64,000 nt of DNA, from the NCBI RefSeq assembly GCF_012726175.1, contig NZ_JAASAD010000017.1, positions 1-64,000 on the forward strand, in the 5' to 3' direction. The DNA comes from Micromonospora sp. HNM0581. Lineage in GTDB: Bacteria > Actinomycetota > Actinomycetes > Mycobacteriales > Micromonosporaceae. Below the pieces are notes generated by a model. It was not told where the DNA came from. It made no database searches and saw only the letters and a list, made by a program, of their open reading frames with translations. Of the stretch, positions 47,494 to 56,107 are shown piece after piece; position 1 is the first letter of the stretch, and every line of letters starts with the position of its first letter. The position numbers were made by a program, and so were the translations under genes.

Positions 47494-48558
47494 TCAGCCG
47501 GCGTTCTCCGCCACCGCCGCAGCCCCGACCGCCAACGGCACAGTCATGGTCAGCAGGGTGCCGTCCCGCTGGACGGTGGTCGGCCGGGACAACCGGCTCA
47601 GCGTACGCAGCATCGGCGCGTTGTCCGCCTGGACGTGCAGCACCATCGCCGCGTACCCGGCAGCTTCCGCCTGCCGACTCAGCCGACGCAGCAGCGTCGA
47701 GCCCAGCCCGCGACGCTGCCAGTCGTCCCGCACCAGCAACGCCAACTCGGCCTCGTCGCCCTCAGCGAGCAGGTTCCCCATGGCGACAACCGACTCCACC
47801 GCCCCGCCGGAGCCGGTCGTCGTGGCGACCAGAGTCAGCCCGCGTGCCGGCTCCAGAAGCCGACGCAGCCGGGTCGGCGAGGGGGCACCCGCACCGCCCA
47901 GGTAGCGACGCTGCCGGCTCTTCACCGAGCAGGCCTGGTGCAGTTCGATCACCGCCGTCAGGTCGTCCGCGACGGCAGGGCGTACGGTCAACTCGGCACC
48001 ATCGGGCAGGACCACGGTGACCTGTTCGGTGCTGCGTCGCACCGCGGTGGCCCCCAGTTCGAGCAACGCCTGCGCCCGTGCGTACTCCGCCGGGGTGAAG
48101 ATCGGCTCGGCTCGGCGCAGAGTGTACGAGCCGCCGTTCGGGTCGACCAGCAGCATCGTCACGTCGTCAATCCCGGGGCGGGCCGCCGGAACCGGCGTCG
48201 CCCGCCAGGTCACCTCGTCGGCACCGAGGAGCGCCCGGAGCACCTCGCCGGTCGCGTCCGGGTCGTGTACCAGCCTGGTCGCCAGCCCGAGCACCCGTGT
48301 CGGCTGATCGGCCAGGCCCTGCGCCTCGCTACGCGAGACCCAGCAGTTCCGCCCTCGGCCACGTTCGACGGCGGCGAGCAGGCCCGCCTCGTCGAGGGTG
48401 TCCGGCGCGTCGACGAGGAAGTCATCGACAGCGCCATGCTCGGTGGTGTGCACCTGCACGGTGAGGATGTTGACTCCACGCAACGCGAGGCTCGCCGTGA
48501 GCACCGACAGGTAGCCCGGCCGGTCGTTCACGGTGGCTCGGATCCGCCACAGCGTCAT
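47494..48558 (-). CDS. ACT-domain-regulated GNAT acetyltransferase (protein lysine acetyltransferase type)
   Basis: 354 aa from ATG 48558 (AAAGGAGG upstream). ACT domain at 3-75: TLWRIRATVNDRPGYLSVLT, NILTVQVHTTEHGAVDDFLV. GNAT domain at about 205-345: LTVRPAVADDLTAVIELHQA and VRDDWQRRGLGSTLLRRLSR (acetyl-CoA loop Q/RxxGxG). This fusion occurs in actinomycetes; an ACT-GNAT enzyme characterised in Micromonospora acetylates acetyl-CoA synthetase and is controlled by an amino acid. The same is likely here. A second ACT protein gene lies just upstream. Confidence 0.82.
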   Translation of the reverse strand: MTLWRIRATVNDRPGYLSVLTASLALRGVNILTVQVHTTEHGAVDDFLVDAPDTLDEAGLLAAVERGRGRNCWVSRSEAQGLADQPTRVLGLATRLVHDPDATGEVLRALLGADEVTWRATPVPAARPGIDDVTMLLVDPNGGSYTLRRAEPIFTPAEYARAQALLELGATAVRRSTEQVTVVLPDGAELTVRPAVADDLTAVIELHQACSVKSRQRRYLGGAGAPSPTRLRRLLEPARGLTLVATTTGSGGAVESVVAMGNLLAEGDEAELALLVRDDWQRRGLGSTLLRRLSRQAEAAGYAAMVLHVQADNAPMLRTLSRLSRPTTVQRDGTLLTMTVPLAVGAAAVAENAG

Positions 48559-48663
48559 CGTTGCCTCCTTTCCGGTCCCACCCTCGTCCACGGCTGTTGC
48601 CGGTCGGTTGCCTCACCATGTCCAGCCACGTCGGGCCCTGCGGTGTGCGTCACAGCCGCCTGG

Positions 48664-49365
48664 TCAGGGGTTGTTGCTCACCGACGTGGTGCCGACCAGA
48701 TCGAGCCGGTCGCCGAGGATCACCGCGCAGGCGCGGACGAGTTGCGCGAGCCGGTCCACCTCCGTGGAGTGGAACGCGGCCGGCGTGAGGGTCTCGCTGT
48801 GCTCGCGGGACACCACCAGGACCAGCCCGGCCCGGCCGAACGGCGCGACCGCGAAGTGACTGCCGTCGGGTGCGGTCATCGCCCGGGCGCGCAGCGGCGT
48901 CACCTCCGGCAGCCTCGGCGGTACCGGGGTACGCCAGCTGGCGTGCCCGACCGTCGCACCACCGCCATCGGTACGCGACGCCCAGTCGGCCGGCACCACT
49001 GCGGCGACCGCCCAGTCGGCGGCGAGCAGCCCCGGTACGGCGTCGACCAGGGTGGCCATCCCGTCGGTCGGGTTGGCCGCGACCTGGGCCAGCAGTTCGG
49101 CGTCCTGGCCGGTGGTGGTGGGCGCGCCGATCGCCCGCCAGACACCGTCGACCCGTACGCCGGGGATCGCCGCCAAGCCGGCGAGTAGCCGCTCCACCCG
49201 CGCAGCACCCGGCCACACCACCGTGAAGTCGTCGACCGCCCGCCCGCCGAGCCGTTCCAGCACGACCACCTGAACGATGTCGGCCCCGGAGACGCCGAGG
49301 GTTCGCGCCACCTGACCGAGCGTGCCCGGCCGGTCCGGCAGGGTGACCCGAACGCGCAGCAACAT
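48664..49365 (-). CDS. ACT-domain protein upstream of the ACT-GNAT gene
   Basis: 233 aa from ATG 49365 (GGAGGGG upstream; longer frames have no start signal). The ACT domain at 2-70 (LLRVRVTLPDRPGTLGQVAR; DIVQVVVLERLGGRAVDDFT) resembles that of the next gene. The remainder (AAVVPADWAS..., FAVAPFGRAGLVLVVSREH) resembles a degenerate GAF-like or regulatory domain with no catalytic motif. The 105-bp gap to the acetyltransferase and same strand suggest joint amino-acid sensing. Its exact role is unknown. Confidence 0.65.
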   Translation of the reverse strand: MLLRVRVTLPDRPGTLGQVARTLGVSGADIVQVVVLERLGGRAVDDFTVVWPGAARVERLLAGLAAIPGVRVDGVWRAIGAPTTTGQDAELLAQVAANPTDGMATLVDAVPGLLAADWAVAAVVPADWASRTDGGGATVGHASWRTPVPPRLPEVTPLRARAMTAPDGSHFAVAPFGRAGLVLVVSREHSETLTPAAFHSTEVDRLAQLVRACAVILGDRLDLVGTTSVSNNP

Positions 49366-49500
49366 CTCAAACCCCTCCGCTCGGCGGGCCGACGCACTGG
49401 TCGGCAAGCTGATACCAGCGTGACACTTGACCATTTCGCCCCTGTTGCGGCGGCATGTCCCGAGGGTCAATGCCGACCTTGACAAGCCGCCGGAGCTGCC

Positions 49501-49745
49501 ATGAACTGCCTGGATGACCGAACCGACCGCCGGCTCGCCCGCCGGTGGGATCTGGAACGGCTCGGCGGCTACCTGACGGCGCACCACCCCGATCTGGCCG
49601 CCGGTCCCTACGGGCCGAGCTGATCGCCGGTGGCCGGTCGAACCTGACGTACCTCGTTCACACCGGCGCTCGGCACGTGGTGCTGCGCCGCCCGCCGCTC
49701 GGGCACCTGCTGGCCACCGCGCACGACATGGCCCGGGAGTTCCGC
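49501..49745 (+). pseudogene. Phosphotransferase (APH/ACAD10-N-type) 5' remnant
   Basis: Frame 1 from ATG 49501 contains WDLERLGGYLTAHHPDLAAG and then hits a stop at about 49621. A neighbouring frame continues LRAELIAGGRSNLTYLVHTG, ARHVVLRRPPLGHLLATAHD and MAREFR, the N-terminal kinase-like lobe of aminoglycoside-phosphotransferase/ACAD10-type enzymes. One base is missing at about 49610, and everything after the first 80 residues is gone, replaced by the end of the LacI gene. It is a dead fragment. Confidence 0.7.
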
Positions 49746-49758
49746 GGCGGTACGCGGT

Positions 49759-50805
49759 TCAGGTGGACGCCCGTTCGACGAACTGGGTGTCCAGGACGAC
49801 GTGCGGCGTGCGGATCTCGTCGCCCCGGATGCGGTCGACCAGCAGCCGCGCCATCTGCCGGCCCATCTCCTCCACGGGTTGGTACACCGACGTGAGCGGC
49901 GGGTTGGCCTGCCGGGCGATCGGCTCGTCGCCGAAACCGACCACGGCCACGTCCTGCGGCACCCGGCGGCCGGCCTCACGCAGCGTCCGGATGGCGCCGA
50001 AGGCCATCAGATCGGCGGCTACGAAGACGGCGTCAAGGTCAGGGCAGCGCTCCAGCAGCCCCCGCATGGCCGTCGCGCCGCTCTCCTCGCTGAAGTCGCC
50101 GTACGCGATCAGGTCGGGATTGACGCCGAACCCGGCGGTGCGTACCGCTTCCCGATAGCCGGCCAGGCGGGCCAGGCCTGCGCCCATGTCCTGCGGGCCG
50201 GCGATGGTGGCGATCCGCCGCCGGCCCCGGCCGGCGAGATACTCGACGGCCTGCCGGGCCCCACCGGCGTTGTTGACGTCCACGAAAGAGGCGGGCTGGG
50301 CTTCCGGATGCAACATCCGCGCGGGCCGCCCGCCGAGGACGGTGGGCAGGCCACGTTCCTCAAGCAGGGTCGGCAGCGGATCGTCGTCGTGCAGCGACAG
50401 CAGCAGCACACCGTCGATGTGCTGGTTGGTCAGGTGGTGTTCGACCCGCTCCCGCTCCAGCGGTGACTGGGCCATGGCCAGCCAGAGTTGCAACGGCGTC
50501 TCCAGCAGCGCGGAACTGATCCCCCGGACGATTCCGGCGAAGAACGGCTCGGCGAAAATCCGCTCACCGGACTCGCTGACCACCAGGGCCACCGAGTCCG
50601 TCCGTTGGGTGACCAGGGCCCGTGCAGCACGGTTCGGTACGTAGCCCAGTTCGGCGATGGCCTGCTGCACGGCGGCCCGGGCCTCCGGGCTCACCTGCGG
50701 GGAGCCGTTGACCACGCGGGAGACTGTGCCGCGGCCGACTCCGGCGCGGGCGGCGACCGCGTCGAGCGTCGGTCGCCCGAGCGACCGGGTGCGCTGCGTT
50801 GTCAT
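49759..50805 (-). CDS. cebR: LacI-family repressor (CebR-like)
   Basis: 348 aa. HTH TLDAVAARAGVGRGTVSRVV with hinge SPEARAAVQQAIAELGYVPN, then the periplasmic-binding-protein-like effector domain (DSVALVVSESGERIFAEPFF; VAVVGFGDEPIARQANPPLT; MGRQMARLLVDRI). It lies last in the run sugar-binding protein, two permeases, beta-glucosidase. Streptomyces CebR binds TGGGAGCGCTCCCA and is released by cellobiose. Two such boxes precede the binding-protein gene here, so this is most likely the matching repressor. Confidence 0.82.
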   Translation of the reverse strand: MTTQRTRSLGRPTLDAVAARAGVGRGTVSRVVNGSPQVSPEARAAVQQAIAELGYVPNRAARALVTQRTDSVALVVSESGERIFAEPFFAGIVRGISSALLETPLQLWLAMAQSPLERERVEHHLTNQHIDGVLLLSLHDDDPLPTLLEERGLPTVLGGRPARMLHPEAQPASFVDVNNAGGARQAVEYLAGRGRRRIATIAGPQDMGAGLARLAGYREAVRTAGFGVNPDLIAYGDFSEESGATAMRGLLERCPDLDAVFVAADLMAFGAIRTLREAGRRVPQDVAVVGFGDEPIARQANPPLTSVYQPVEEMGRQMARLLVDRIRGDEIRTPHVVLDTQFVERAST

Positions 50806-50826
50806 CGTCTGCTCCTCCGACGTCAG

Positions 50827-50865
50827 GCGGCCCCGGCACCTTCGTTGGCGTCGGTGCCGGGCCGC
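50827..50865. terminator. Hairpin between bglC and cebR
   Basis: CCGGCACC (50833-50840) pairs with GGTGCCGG (50853-50860), extended outward by GCGG/GCCGC. It probably ends the transport operon before the regulator gene on the same strand. Confidence 0.65.
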
Positions 50866-50888
50866 CCGCTACTGGGCTGGCCGTCGCC

Positions 50889-52322
50889 CTATTGTGCGGC
50901 CAGACCGTTGCGTCGGATCACCTCCGCGTACCACCTGGCGCTGGACTTGGGAATGCGGGTCTGCTTGTCGTAGTCGACGTAGATCATGCCGAACCGCTTG
51001 GTGTAGCCCCAGGCCCATTCGAAATTATCCATTAGCGACCAGGCGAAGTATCCGCGCAGGGGCACTCCCGCGCTGATCGCCTCGTGGCAGGCGCGCAGGT
51101 GCGCGTCGAAGTAGGCCAGCCGGTCGACATCGTCGACCCGACCGTCGACGACCTCGTCGACGAAGGCCGAACCGTTCTCGGTGACGTAGAGCGGAAGATC
51201 CGTGTACTCCTCGTGTACCCGGCGCAGGGTCTCCACCAGCCCTGGGGCGTCGATCTCCCAATCCATGTCGGTGACCGGTACCCCCCGGGTGACGAACCGG
51301 ACATCCTCGCTGCCCGGCCAGCAGGACGGCGCCCGCCAGTAGGCCTCCGGCTGCTCACCGGGGATCGGCGCGGCCACCACGTGCCGGCTGTAGTAGTTGA
51401 TCCCCACCACGTCCAGCGGGGTGGCGATGGTGGCCAGGTCACCGTCGTGGACGTGCGCGAAGTCGGTCACCTGCGTCAGATCGGCCACCAGGTCGTCGGG
51501 GTAGGCACCGCGTAGGAGCGGGTCGAGGAAGAACCGGTTGGCCAGCCCGTCGATCCGCCGGGCTGCGTCGACGTCATCCGGCGCGTCGCTGGCCGGGGTC
51601 ACCGGATACAGGTTGACGGTTACGCCGAGCTGCGCCTGCGGCACCGCCGTGCGCAGCGCCTGCACGGCGAGGCCGTGCCCAAGCATCAGATGGTGCCCGG
51701 CGCGGACCGCGGCGGCACCGTCGGATCGGCCCGGAGCGTGCACCCCCGAGCCGTAGCCGAGGAAGGCCGAGCACCACGGCTCATTGAGCGTCGTCCAGTA
51801 CTTGACCCGGTCACCCAACGCGTCGGCCATGAGCAAGGCGTAGTCGGCGAATCGCGCAGCGGTGTCCCGGGCCGGCCAGCCACCGGCGTCCTCCAGTTCC
51901 TGAGGCAGGTCCCAGTGGTAGAGGGTGAGCCAGGGCACGATCCCGTTGGCAAGCAGATCGTCGACCAGCCGCTGGTAGAAGTCGAGCCCTTCGGCGTTCG
52001 CCGGACCCGACCCGCCGGGCTGCACCCGGGGCCAGGACACCGAGAACCGGTACGACTTCAATCCCAGCTCGGCCATCAGCCGTACGTCGTCGCCGAGCCG
52101 GTGGTAGTGGTCGCAGGCGACGTCGCCGGTGTGCCCGGCGACCGTGCGGCCCTCGGTGTGGCTGAACGTGTCCCAGATCGACGCGGTCCGGCCGCCCTCG
52201 TTCGCCGCACCCTCGATCTGGTAGGCGGCGGTCGCCGCGCCCCAGAGGAAGTTGGGCGGGAAGGCGAGCGGCGCACGCTCGTCGAGGACGCCGACGGCGG
52301 GCGGGTTGGCGGGGTTGCTCAC
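50889..52322 (-). CDS. bglC: GH1 beta-glucosidase
   Basis: 477 aa from GTG 52322, overlapping the permease stop (GTGA). Family GH1: FPPNFLWGAATAAYQIEGAA, the acid/base Glu in WTTLNEPWCSAFLGY, NYYSRH, the nucleophile Glu in YVTENGSAF, and FAWSLMDNFEWAWGYTKRFG (aglycone site). No signal peptide, so it acts inside the cell on imported cellobiose or similar beta-glucosides, releasing glucose. Its coupling to the transporter matches the Streptomyces cebEFG-bglC arrangement. Confidence 0.93.
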   Translation of the reverse strand: MSNPANPPAVGVLDERAPLAFPPNFLWGAATAAYQIEGAANEGGRTASIWDTFSHTEGRTVAGHTGDVACDHYHRLGDDVRLMAELGLKSYRFSVSWPRVQPGGSGPANAEGLDFYQRLVDDLLANGIVPWLTLYHWDLPQELEDAGGWPARDTAARFADYALLMADALGDRVKYWTTLNEPWCSAFLGYGSGVHAPGRSDGAAAVRAGHHLMLGHGLAVQALRTAVPQAQLGVTVNLYPVTPASDAPDDVDAARRIDGLANRFFLDPLLRGAYPDDLVADLTQVTDFAHVHDGDLATIATPLDVVGINYYSRHVVAAPIPGEQPEAYWRAPSCWPGSEDVRFVTRGVPVTDMDWEIDAPGLVETLRRVHEEYTDLPLYVTENGSAFVDEVVDGRVDDVDRLAYFDAHLRACHEAISAGVPLRGYFAWSLMDNFEWAWGYTKRFGMIYVDYDKQTRIPKSSARWYAEVIRRNGLAAQ

Positions 52323-53161
52323 GACTTGACTGCACCTTCCATGATCCCGCCGATGATCTGGCGGCCGAAGATAAGAAAGACGAGCACCAGCGGGATGGTG
52401 CCAACCGCCGTGGCGGCGAAGACCTGGGAATAGTCCGTGTAATAGGCGTACGACAGGAAGGAGAGTGAGACCTGGAGGGTCGGGTTCTCCGGGGAGAGGA
52501 TCGCGTACGGCCAGAGGAACGAGTTCCAGGTCTCCATGAAGGTGAGCAGACCGAGCACGCCGGCTGCCGGGCGCAGCGCGGGCAGCACGATGTTCCAGTA
52601 GATCCGGAACGTGCTGGCGCCGTCGACCCGACCGGCCTCGATCAGCTCGTCGGAGATCGCCTGGCTGGCGTACTGCCGCATCATGAACACGCCGAAGGCG
52701 CTGACCAGGAACGGCACGGTCACCGCGTAGAGCGTGTCGTACCACTGGAGTTCCTGCATCATGCCCCAAAGCGGGATGATGCCCATCTGGGTGGGGATCA
52801 TCATGGTGACGATGATCCCCAGCAGTAGCACGTTGCTGCCCCGGAAGCGCAGCTTGGCGAAGGCGAAGCCGGCGAGCGAGCCGGTGATCACCACGGACAC
52901 GGTGACCACCGTGGACACGATGATCGAGTTCATCAGGCCCTTGAGGAAGTTGGCCGCGTCATTCTCGAGCACCCGCCCGAAGTTGTCACCGAACGCGCCG
53001 CCCGGGGTGATCGGCGGCGGCACGTCGTTGATGGAGTCCAGGCTGCGGGTGCCGATCACCACCATGTAGTAGAACGGGTAGATCGACAGCAGCGCCGCCA
53101 GAACGAGCGCCACGTAGGTCAACGGACTGGTGCGCCACAGGCGCTGGGAAGCCGAGATCAT
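52319..53161 (-). CDS. cebG: Carbohydrate ABC transporter permease (CebG-like)
   Basis: 280 aa. Six membrane helices; EAA loop EAGRVDGASTFRIYWNIVLP-ALRP; typical MalG-type start (TYVALVLAALLSIYPFYYMV) and end (GRQIIGGIMEGAVKS). It partners the 53172-54137 permease. No ATPase gene is nearby, so a shared MsiK-type ATPase elsewhere is expected, as in Streptomyces. Confidence 0.88.
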   Translation of the reverse strand: MISASQRLWRTSPLTYVALVLAALLSIYPFYYMVVIGTRSLDSINDVPPPITPGGAFGDNFGRVLENDAANFLKGLMNSIIVSTVVTVSVVITGSLAGFAFAKLRFRGSNVLLLGIIVTMMIPTQMGIIPLWGMMQELQWYDTLYAVTVPFLVSAFGVFMMRQYASQAISDELIEAGRVDGASTFRIYWNIVLPALRPAAGVLGLLTFMETWNSFLWPYAILSPENPTLQVSLSFLSYAYYTDYSQVFAATAVGTIPLVLVFLIFGRQIIGGIMEGAVKS

Positions 53162-53171
53162 CGATCTCTCC

Positions 53172-54137
53172 TCACTTGGCCGTGCGGCGGATGAGTACGA
53201 AGTTGAACAGCGACACCAGCACGATGATCATGAAGATCGCCCAGGCGACGGCGGCGCCGTAGCCAGCGGTGTTCAGGTTCTCGATGCCCTTCTCGTACAT
53301 GTACATGGCAAGCGTCTGGAACTGCCGCTGGTCACCACCGATGATGTTGCCGTTGCCGAAGAGCAGCGGCTCGGTGAACAGCTGCATGCCGCCGATCGTG
53401 GAGAGGATCACCACGAAGATGAAGGTGGGCTTGAGCATCGGCAGGGTGATCTGCCAGAACTGCCGCCACTGGCTCGCACCGTCGATCGCGGCAGCCTCGT
53501 ACAGGTCCTTCGGGATGGCCTGCATGCCGGCGAGCAGGATCAAGGTGTTGTATCCGGTCCAGCGCCAGTTGACCATCGAGGCGATGGCGGTCCAGGAGCT
53601 CCAACGCTGCCCGTCCCAGTCGACCTGCTCGACGCCGACGAAGCTGAGCAGCCAGTTGAACAGGCCGAACTCCCGCTGGAACAGCATGCCGAAGACGATC
53701 GCCACGGCGGCCACCGACACCACGTTCGGTACGAAGATCGCCATCCGGAAGAAGGTCTTGGCGCGCAGGAACGTCCGGTTGAGCAGATTCGCCAGGAACA
53801 GCGCCATCAGCAACTGCGGGATGGTCGACAGGGCGAAGATGCCGAACGTGTTGAACAGCGCGTTCCAGAAGTAGTCGTCGGTGACCAGCTCGGTGTAGTT
53901 GTCGAACCCGATGAAGGTGTGGTCGCCGATCATGTCCCAGTCGTGCAGCGACATCCAGGCGGTGCGCAGCATCGGGTACAGCCCGAAAGCGCCGAAGATC
54001 AAGAAGAACGGCGCGATGTAGAGGTACGGCGAGTACTTCAGATCCAGGCGGTTGAAGAGGTAGCCCCGGCGACGTCGGGGCGGCGCGTCGTCCGGTGGCG
54101 CTGGCGACGGTGCCGCCGTGGTAGCAGACAGGCTCAT
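53172..54137 (-). CDS. cebF: Carbohydrate ABC transporter permease (CebF-like)
   Basis: 321 aa. MalF/UgpA-type: a short basic cytoplasmic N-terminus (PRRRRGYLFNRLDLKYSPYL), six membrane helices, and EAA loop EAAAIDGASQWRQFWQITLP. It is 10 bp upstream of the cebG-like gene. A hairpin separates it from the binding-protein gene, so less of it is likely made than of the lipoprotein. Confidence 0.88.
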   Translation of the reverse strand: MSLSATTAAPSPAPPDDAPPRRRRGYLFNRLDLKYSPYLYIAPFFLIFGAFGLYPMLRTAWMSLHDWDMIGDHTFIGFDNYTELVTDDYFWNALFNTFGIFALSTIPQLLMALFLANLLNRTFLRAKTFFRMAIFVPNVVSVAAVAIVFGMLFQREFGLFNWLLSFVGVEQVDWDGQRWSSWTAIASMVNWRWTGYNTLILLAGMQAIPKDLYEAAAIDGASQWRQFWQITLPMLKPTFIFVVILSTIGGMQLFTEPLLFGNGNIIGGDQRQFQTLAMYMYEKGIENLNTAGYGAAVAWAIFMIIVLVSLFNFVLIRRTAK

Positions 54138-54203
54138 GCGAAGTTTCCTTTATCAACGAGGCCCGGGGGGCCCTCGCGCAGCACACTGCGCGGTGGGGAC
54201 CGA

Positions 54204-54237
54204 CCGGTGGCGTTCGAGCGAACCCGAACGCCACCGG
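54204..54237 (-). terminator. Intra-operon hairpin after the binding-protein gene
   Basis: CCGGTGGCGTTCG (54204-54216) pairs with CGAACGCCACCGG (54225-54237), a 13-bp stem with an 8-nt loop, 12 bp after the stop. There is no T-run, so it would attenuate transcription or protect the upstream mRNA, as is common after binding-protein genes. Confidence 0.7.
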
Positions 54238-54248
54238 AAGGCAATCAC

Positions 54249-55538
54249 TTAGAAGGCACCCTGAGTCTGCGCGTCCTTCGTGAACTGCTCCCAGGCCTTG
54301 TCCTTGCTGGCCTGCCCGTTCTCGAACGCCCGCAGCGCCGGCTCCAGCGCGTTCTCCTTCACCGCCTGGTGCTTCGGGCCCAGGTGGATCGGCTCGATCT
54401 GGGCGACACTCTCACCGAAGATCTTTCCGGTCGGCGCGTTGCTGAAGTACTCGTTGGTGTAGTTGAGGAAGGCCTCGTTCTGCAGCGCCTCCAGGTTGGT
54501 CGGCAGCGGGCCCTTCGCCTTGAACGCCTCGACCTGGCTGGTGGCGTTGGTCAGGAACTGGGCCAGCTTCGCCGCCTCCTCGGGGTACTTGCTCTGCTCC
54601 GGCACGGACAGCCACGAACCGCCCCAGTTACCGCCACCGCCCGGCACGGCTGCGACGTCCCACTTGCCCTTGTTGGCCTCGCCGGAGTTCTCCTGCACGA
54701 TGCCGAGCATCCAGGACGGGCAGAAGGTCGCCGCGAAGGTGCCCTGCTTGAAGCCACCCGACCACTCCGGCGACCAGGTCTGCGCCTTGGCGGAGATGTC
54801 CGCCATCGAGGTGGCGATCTCCCAGGCGCTCTTCACCGCAGGGCTGGTGTCCGCGATGATGTTGTTCTCCTTGTCGTAGAACAGATCACTGCCCTGCTGG
54901 AACAGCACACCGTTGGAGACAGCGGTGACCGAGTCGATGAACGCCTTGCCGGTGGCTTCCTTGTAGGTCTTGCCAGCCTGGTGGAAGCCGTTCCAGTCAG
55001 GCCAGAGCGCCGCCACCTGGTCACGCTCGGTGGGTAGCCCGGCCGCCTGGAACAGGTCCTTGCGGTAGCAGACCGCAAGGCTGCCGACGTCGGTCGGCAG
55101 ACCGATCAGCCGACCGTCGGGCGCCTTGCCCAGCTCCCACTTCCAGGGCAGGTAGTCGTCGGCGATGTCGGACGACACCAGCGGAGTCATGTCGGCCCAG
55201 TTACGCGGGTTGGCCTTGAACTCGTTGAGGATGCCCTCTTCGAGGGCCGTCACGTCGGCCGCACCCTTGCCGGTGGCGAGGTAACGGACCAGCTTGGGAC
55301 GGTACTCGCTGAGCTGCGCGGTCTTGCGCAGCTCGACCTTGATGCCGGTTTCCTGCTCGTACTGCTTGACGAGCTCGTCGTAGCCCATTTCGCCGAAGGT
55401 GTCGACCACCAGCTTCGTGGGCTTCCCGCCCTCGGCCGGTGCGTCGTCGTCATTGCCGCAGGCCGCGAGACCGCCGACAGCGGTGATCGCGGCCAGGGTG
55501 GCTGCCGCCATGCGGGAACGCCGCGTGGTGAGGCTCAT
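54249..55538 (-). CDS. cebE: Extracellular sugar-binding lipoprotein (CebE-like)
   Basis: 429 aa. Signal peptide with lipobox LAAC, Cys27 being the lipid-modified residue, then an acidic linker. Family-1 solute-binding fold: DTFGEMGYDELVKQYEQETG, LVRYLATGKGAADVTALEEG, YLPWKWELGKAPDGRLIGLP, GSLAVCYRKDLFQAAGLPTE and FAATFCPSWMLGIV. It binds an oligosaccharide, presumably cellobiose or a cello-oligomer, on the outer face of the membrane for the permease pair. Two CebR-type boxes lie upstream. Confidence 0.88.
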   Translation of the reverse strand: MSLTTRRSRMAAATLAAITAVGGLAACGNDDDAPAEGGKPTKLVVDTFGEMGYDELVKQYEQETGIKVELRKTAQLSEYRPKLVRYLATGKGAADVTALEEGILNEFKANPRNWADMTPLVSSDIADDYLPWKWELGKAPDGRLIGLPTDVGSLAVCYRKDLFQAAGLPTERDQVAALWPDWNGFHQAGKTYKEATGKAFIDSVTAVSNGVLFQQGSDLFYDKENNIIADTSPAVKSAWEIATSMADISAKAQTWSPEWSGGFKQGTFAATFCPSWMLGIVQENSGEANKGKWDVAAVPGGGGNWGGSWLSVPEQSKYPEEAAKLAQFLTNATSQVEAFKAKGPLPTNLEALQNEAFLNYTNEYFSNAPTGKIFGESVAQIEPIHLGPKHQAVKENALEPALRAFENGQASKDKAWEQFTKDAQTQGAF

Positions 55539-55657
55539 CCTGACCCCTCTTTCAATGGTGAGGCTGCTGATTGTGGTGGGGGGTGCCGCAGCGCCTGCCG
55601 ACCCGACTCAGTGAGCCGAGATCGACGTCCAAGGCGCGCTGTGTGATCCACGCCTCC

Positions 55658-55671
55658 TGGGAACGCTCCCA
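55658..55671. promoter_or_regulatory. CebR-type operator 1
   Basis: TGGGAACGCTCCCA, one base from the known CebR palindrome TGGGAGCGCTCCCA, 120 bp upstream of the binding-protein start. Confidence 0.75.
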
Positions 55672-55710
55672 TGAGATTGCCGGCAGGTGTCGGGAGTGTC
55701 AATAGTCCAG

Positions 55711-55724
55711 TGGGAGCGATCCCA
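55711..55724. promoter_or_regulatory. CebR-type operator 2
   Basis: TGGGAGCGATCCCA, also one base from the palindrome. The centres of the two operators are 53 bp apart, close to five helical turns, so two dimers would bind on the same face. Confidence 0.75.
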
Positions 55725-55987
55725 GATCGTTACCACGCAGCTTGTCTGACCTGCCAGACAGCCAGGTAAACCCGTCGATCCGTGGCTCTGGACAGGGCCC
55801 GTCGAACCGCGGCGTCAGCAGAGCCGGCGTAACAGTGTGTCCACCCGGTGAACCCGATCCAGGGTGTAGCCGCCGGGGACCAGCACCCGGCGCCAGATCA
55901 CCGGACGCACTCCGGACAGGAACCTCCTCAGCTGGAAGATCTGACGCGGCACAGGTGTCCCACCCTCCCTCGGCATAAGCTGCGAGC
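55725..55987. other. Intergenic region upstream of the Cys-rich mini-gene
   Basis: No gene is supported here. A long minus-strand frame covering 55699-56784 is the antisense shadow of the reductase gene. Confidence 0.45.
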
Positions 55988-56107
55988 ATGATCTGCCGAG
56001 CGTGCCGGGCGCGGCGGCACGACGACTGCCCGGGCCGGAACTGGTGCGACTGCCAGCACCGCACCCCCCGCCCCACCCCTCCCGTCACCGGTCCCGCCGG
56101 CACATGA
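55988..56107 (+). CDS. 39-aa Cys-rich protein coupled to the RibD-like reductase
   Basis: ATG at 55988. The stop TGA overlaps the ATG of the reductase gene (ATGA). Cysteines at 3, 6, 14, 20 and 22 with His24: MICRACRARRHDDCPGRNW, then CDCQH. This CxxC-x7-C-x5-CxCxH layout is that of a small zinc or Fe-S binding knuckle. Comparable mini-proteins occur before pyrimidine-reductase-like genes in actinomycetes (from memory, not searched). Translational coupling suggests a shared task. The function is unknown. Confidence 0.6.
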   Translation: MICRACRARRHDDCPGRNWCDCQHRTPRPTPPVTGPAGT

